The notes beneath the pieces were generated by a model that saw only the letters and a program-made list of their open reading frames with translations, was not told the DNA's origin and ran no database searches. 64,000 bases of DNA from Rivularia sp963920925 (lineage in GTDB: Bacteria > Cyanobacteriota > Cyanobacteriia > Cyanobacteriales > Nostocaceae), in assembly GCF_963920925.1 (NCBI RefSeq), contig NZ_CAWUDI010000016.1, positions 62,001 through 126,000 of the forward strand, in the 5' to 3' direction. Positions 61,335 to 64,000 of the stretch are shown one piece after another; position 1 is the stretch's first letter, and every line of letters starts with the position of its first letter. The position numbers were made by a program, and so were the translations under genes.

Positions 61335-61625
61335 ATGGAACTTCTGATTAAAACGCTGCTACAATTCGTTCAGATTTACAGTTATTTACTGATTGGTAGG
61401 GTTCTATTAACTTGGTTCCCACAAATCGAGTGGTCTAGCCAACCATTCGCCGCACTCAGCCAAATAACCGATCCTTATCTTAATTTGTTCCGCAACATAA
61501 TTCCCCCTTTAGGAGGAATTGATTTATCACCCCTGCTGGCTTTTCTAGCGCTAAACGTAGTCAGCGGACTTTTAGCAGGTGTAGCTGGTAGTCTATTAGC
61601 TTCAGCTTCAGCTTCAGTTTATTAA
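61335..61625 (+). CDS. YggT family membrane protein
   Basis: A 96-residue two-span membrane protein of the YggT family, conserved in cyanobacteria and plastids (CCB3-like). The signature YLLIGRVLLTWFPQI followed by LSQITDPYLNLFRNIIPPLG and DLSPLLAFLALN is clear. Family members are tied to thylakoid or nucleoid-membrane organisation and cytochrome b6 maturation, but roles vary. No partner gene is adjacent. Confidence 0.9.
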   Translation: MELLIKTLLQFVQIYSYLLIGRVLLTWFPQIEWSSQPFAALSQITDPYLNLFRNIIPPLGGIDLSPLLAFLALNVVSGLLAGVAGSLLASASASVY

Positions 61626-61639
61626 ATTCAGCAGACTAA

Positions 61640-61850
61640 TCAAATATGAAGTATGAAGTATGACATTTGAAATATGAACTGCTGTTTATCAAAGCGCGAT
61701 CTGAACAGCTTTACTCGCTTCGCGATCGCCTACACATACACAAATTTTTGTTTTTTTGTGTTTTTGTTAAAGGCGATCTGAACAGTAGCGCTTCGCGATC
61801 GCCATTCATATTTTTATTCATGCTTCATACTTTGTAATTAAACTAAGGGA
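61640..61850. repeat. fold-back element with HIP1-containing direct repeats
   Basis: Terminal segments GAAGTATGAAGTATG (61650) and CATGCTTCATACTT (61818) are inverted. Inside, two copies of the unit GCGATCTGAACAG...CGCTTCGCGATCGCC occur (61696-61731 and 61772-61803), each containing a HIP1-like site. The arrangement resembles a small nonautonomous inverted-repeat element. No transposase is present. Confidence 0.5.
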
Positions 61851-61857
61851 AGCAACC

Positions 61858-62301
61858 TTAGTAACGAACTTTAGAAGTAAACCCCGACGCTTTAAACTGC
61901 TTTAATTTTAAAGGCGTAGGTTGATTTGCTGGAACGGTAATTCTCATTTCAAAATTACTTTCTCCGGGTGGTACTTCGCTAATAGAACCAACGCGAGTCC
62001 GGTTTTGCATTACCGTATTATTATTAGCATCGTAAATCCGCCCAAAAATGTCTGCATCATATACAGTTTTACTGGTCATATTTTTCGCAGTACCAGTAAC
62101 TATAAAGCAGTTTGCAGCCCTGCTAGCACCACCACTAGTAACATTCCCTTCAGCGAGTTCCGGCGGACATTCTTGGTAAGCAATATTTGATAAAGGAATC
62201 GGCGTTAGAGCCAAAGCCGCAGGGGAATAAATCCAGGAAAATATCCCGATAAGGCAAGAAATAAAGATAGTCGTCAGCGAGCGTAACAGCATACTATACA
62301 C
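61858..62301 (-). CDS. secreted beta-sandwich hypothetical protein (FxLYD-like)
   Basis: A 147-residue protein with a signal peptide (IFISCLIGIFSWIYSPAALA) and a compact mature domain. Features include AANCFIVTGTAKNMTSKTVY then DADIFGRIYDANNNTVMQNR and VPPGESNFEMRITV, a pattern shared with the FxLYD-type beta-sandwich proteins (a V-x-G-x-x-x-N pattern and a closing hydrophobic edge). There are two cysteines that could pair. The start could be residue 4 (MLLRSL). Function unknown. Confidence 0.55.
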   Translation of the reverse strand: MYSMLLRSLTTIFISCLIGIFSWIYSPAALALTPIPLSNIAYQECPPELAEGNVTSGGASRAANCFIVTGTAKNMTSKTVYDADIFGRIYDANNNTVMQNRTRVGSISEVPPGESNFEMRITVPANQPTPLKLKQFKASGFTSKVRY

Positions 62302-62653
62302 CGTAAAAATTTTAATTATATGAAACTCTAGCTTATCAGTGAACAGTTAGCAGTTAACAGTTATCAGCAGAGTGTCTAACCGCTCCTACGGAATGTAGAG
62401 ACGTAAAATTTTACGTCTCCCGACGGTTGCGGGCAAAACGAACCCTTCAGAATTTATGCAATCAAGTACTAATACTCCGCCACATTAATTTTGATGGGTA
62501 AAAGAAGGTTCGTTCGTAGTAGCGCTTCAGCACCGGGCGGAATCCGGATGCGAGTCACCGCGCTACTACAAACAAAAAAATAAGATGAGCATCAACTGCC
62601 CACCTTACAATTTAAGTTGATAAATCTTTACCAAAATCAACTAAAGCTAATAT
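62302..62653. repeat. repeat-bearing spacer upstream of the FxLYD gene
   Basis: Short heptamer units (CAGTTAGCAGTTAACAGTTATC) occur at 62343-62366. GTAGAGACGTAAAATTTTAC then GTCTC is an inverted repeat at 62394-62419. At 62515-62570 GTAGTAGCGCTTCAGCACCG and a mirror GCGCTACTAC form another stem. No gene is supported. Confidence 0.55.
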
Positions 62654-63730
62654 TTACTTAACACTACCTTCCATTGCAGCAGCATCAATCGGTTTGATAA
62701 AGTACAACTTCACAGCTTGCCAACCGTTGGAAAGATAGTAAGGCAGCTTTTGGAAGATTTGTAGGAATTTAGGCGTTGTAGAATTGACGATCGCTCTAAG
62801 CTGTTCGTTATTCTTGACGCAAGTTTCTAAACGCTCGTAAAATTCCGGTGTCTTAACATCTAACATTACCGGAAATACGCGACCAGCGGTTTCGTTGGTT
62901 TTTTCAATCACTTCTTTGTCGTATTCACGAGCATTTAAACCGATAGCAGCATAAAAACCATCGCGCTGAATATCGTTTAAGTACATTGTGGCAAACACCG
63001 ACAATAAGAAGAAGCGACACCATAACCGCGCTTTCCAATCGTTTAAAGTATTAGGTTGCGCTCTCATTACCGCATCGAAGAAGTCACCGTGGCGGTTTTC
63101 ATCTTGACACCAGTTTTCAAAGAATCGGAAAATCGGATAAATCCTATCTTCGGGATGCTTTTCTAAATGACGATAAATAGTGATATAGCGCCAATAACCA
63201 ATCTTTTCGGAAAGATATGTAGCGTAAAAGATGAATTTCGGCTTAAAGAAAGTGTAGCTACGACTCTTGGTTAAAAATCCTAAATCCAGCGACAAATTAA
63301 AATCTGACATTGCTTTATTTAGGAAACCAGCATGACGCGCTTCATCACGCGACATCAAGTTAAAGCCTTCAGCTAAAACTGGGTTTTTACCTTTGAGACG
63401 ACGACTCAATTCTTTGTACAGCAAAAAGCCGGAGAATTCCGCCGTACAGGAACGTTCTAAAAACTCAACAAACACCTGGCGAGTTTCCCCATCAATATGT
63501 TCCCAGGATTGCTCAAACTCTTCATCCCGAACAAAATGATGGCGGTTGTAGTCAGCACGAAACTCTTCGATGATGGCTCTCAACTCGTCTTCATTAACCG
63601 AGATGTCCATTTTAGCCATCTCATCAAAGTCAGTGGTGTAAAACCGGGGTGTCAGCAGAGTTTCTTTTGCTGGGACTTTAACACCCGGACGTATTTCTTC
63701 AAAGCCTGGTTTTTTTAGGGAATCTACCAT
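62654..63730 (-). CDS. acsF: AcsF, aerobic Mg-protoporphyrin IX monomethyl ester cyclase
   Basis: A 358-residue diiron oxygenase that closes the isocyclic ring of chlorophyll using O2. The diiron ligands sit in two E-x-x-H-type motifs: DEARHAGFLNKAM in the middle and ENRHGDFFDAV later, together with Glu residues in SCTAEFSGFLLYKEL. The N-terminal opening KETLLTPRFYTTDFDEMAKM is typical. Length matches the cyanobacterial enzyme. Its start is about 20 bases from the end of the IS200/IS605-like remnant, so the natural promoter may be displaced or supplied from the remnant. Some cyanobacteria have two acsF copies with different oxygen responses; only one is in the window. Confidence 0.96.
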   Translation of the reverse strand: MVDSLKKPGFEEIRPGVKVPAKETLLTPRFYTTDFDEMAKMDISVNEDELRAIIEEFRADYNRHHFVRDEEFEQSWEHIDGETRQVFVEFLERSCTAEFSGFLLYKELSRRLKGKNPVLAEGFNLMSRDEARHAGFLNKAMSDFNLSLDLGFLTKSRSYTFFKPKFIFYATYLSEKIGYWRYITIYRHLEKHPEDRIYPIFRFFENWCQDENRHGDFFDAVMRAQPNTLNDWKARLWCRFFLLSVFATMYLNDIQRDGFYAAIGLNAREYDKEVIEKTNETAGRVFPVMLDVKTPEFYERLETCVKNNEQLRAIVNSTTPKFLQIFQKLPYYLSNGWQAVKLYFIKPIDAAAMEGSVK

Positions 63731-63744
63731 GTTCTGATTGTTAT

Positions 63745-63975
63745 AAATGTCGGGTTTTTGACACTCCCCATGTTTAAAAAAAGGGATTCTTAGTTCACCG
63801 GGATTCCAACGAATTTACCCTCACTAAGCATCTTGACCGTATGCCCTACGGCTGCAATTCCTCTAATTAGAACTACGTAGACACCCTTTGTGATGTCTAA
63901 ACGGGACGCATTGCCACGTTCCAAATTAAGATACAAAAAATATTGCGTTTGAGTATAAATGTCAGTTTACCATTT
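63745..63975 (-). mobile_element. right end of an IS200/IS605-like element next to acsF
   Basis: Read on the minus strand, an open frame from a stop near 63970 encodes TQYFLYLNLERGNASRLDIT, KGVYVVLIRGIAAVGHTVKM and LSEGKFVGIPVN, then a stop near 63798. After it come GAACTAAGAATCCC and GGGGAGTGTCAAAAACC. The terminal pattern G(A)ACCAAGAATC...GAGTGTCAAAA is the same as at the 28970 element. Such sequences close tnpB-type elements in cyanobacteria; the encoded peptide looks like the tail region of such a gene but is too short to be sure. The rest of the element, if any, lies outside the window. Confidence 0.5.
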
Positions 63976-64000
63976 TAGTCTGGAAGTAATTACTAGATCA

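Overview
The window is a chromosomal piece of a filamentous, heterocyst-forming cyanobacterium (Nostocales). The strongest evidence is an intact hetR (9192-10091), backed by acsF (oxidative chlorophyll cyclase), crtH (carotenoid isomerase), a CYP110-like P450, a probable carboxysome chaperone CcmS, AT-rich DNA with HIP1-type GCGATCGC sites, and abundant short tandem repeats and dispersed palindromic repeats in the spacers. The repeat load is reminiscent of Rivularia/Calothrix genomes, but the genus is inference.

Layout. 0-4.5 kb: an MgtC-like protein, a UbiA-like prenyltransferase coupled to a partner gene, an AI-2E-family permease and a glycine-zipper membrane protein. 4.5-6.8 kb: gene-poor and repeat-rich, with a broken PsbP-like gene. 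6.8-12 kb: a coiled-coil/EamA fusion, hetR with a long structured leader, a Cys-rich secreted protein and rpsD. 12-17 kb: a large propeller/tandem-domain protein and a P450. 17.6-24.7 kb: two unrelated STAND NTPases, one a HEAT/membrane/NACHT protein and the other HTH/NB-ARC/TPR. 25-29 kb: outer-membrane, regulatory and small secreted proteins, then ccmS with a decayed IS200/IS605-like element just upstream. 30-38 kb: ABC exporter, prohibitin, DUF1824, ABC-F ATPase and two tandem LRR genes.

38.0-52.4 kb is a cobalamin/cobalt island. The minus-strand half is led by a cobalamin riboswitch in front of a TonB-dependent receptor. It continues with an Fe-S protein, a BtuF-like lipoprotein, a second cobalamin riboswitch before a DUF1636 protein, metE, and a run of poorly known genes: two paralogues of an unrecognised family, a Cys-rich secreted protein and a Tat-exported Rieske protein. 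It ends in a BtuC-like permease. Diverging from it is the cobalt ECF transporter cbiMNQO. Together these suggest corrinoid and cobalt acquisition plus B12-independent methionine synthesis. LRR and paralogue remnants at 49.1-49.3 kb mirror the other edge of the minus-strand half.

52.4-64 kb: CAP-domain protein, purT, an alpha/beta hydrolase, a compact type II restriction-modification cassette with a possible controller, crtH, a well-supported orphan small RNA, upp, yggT and acsF. The acsF start lies next to the end of a second decayed IS200/IS605-like element.

Assignments rest on reading translations and motifs by eye; no database search was run. The best candidates for new biology are the uncharacterised genes linked to metE and the B12 riboswitches, the HEAT-membrane-NACHT protein, and the small RNA at 59.8 kb.
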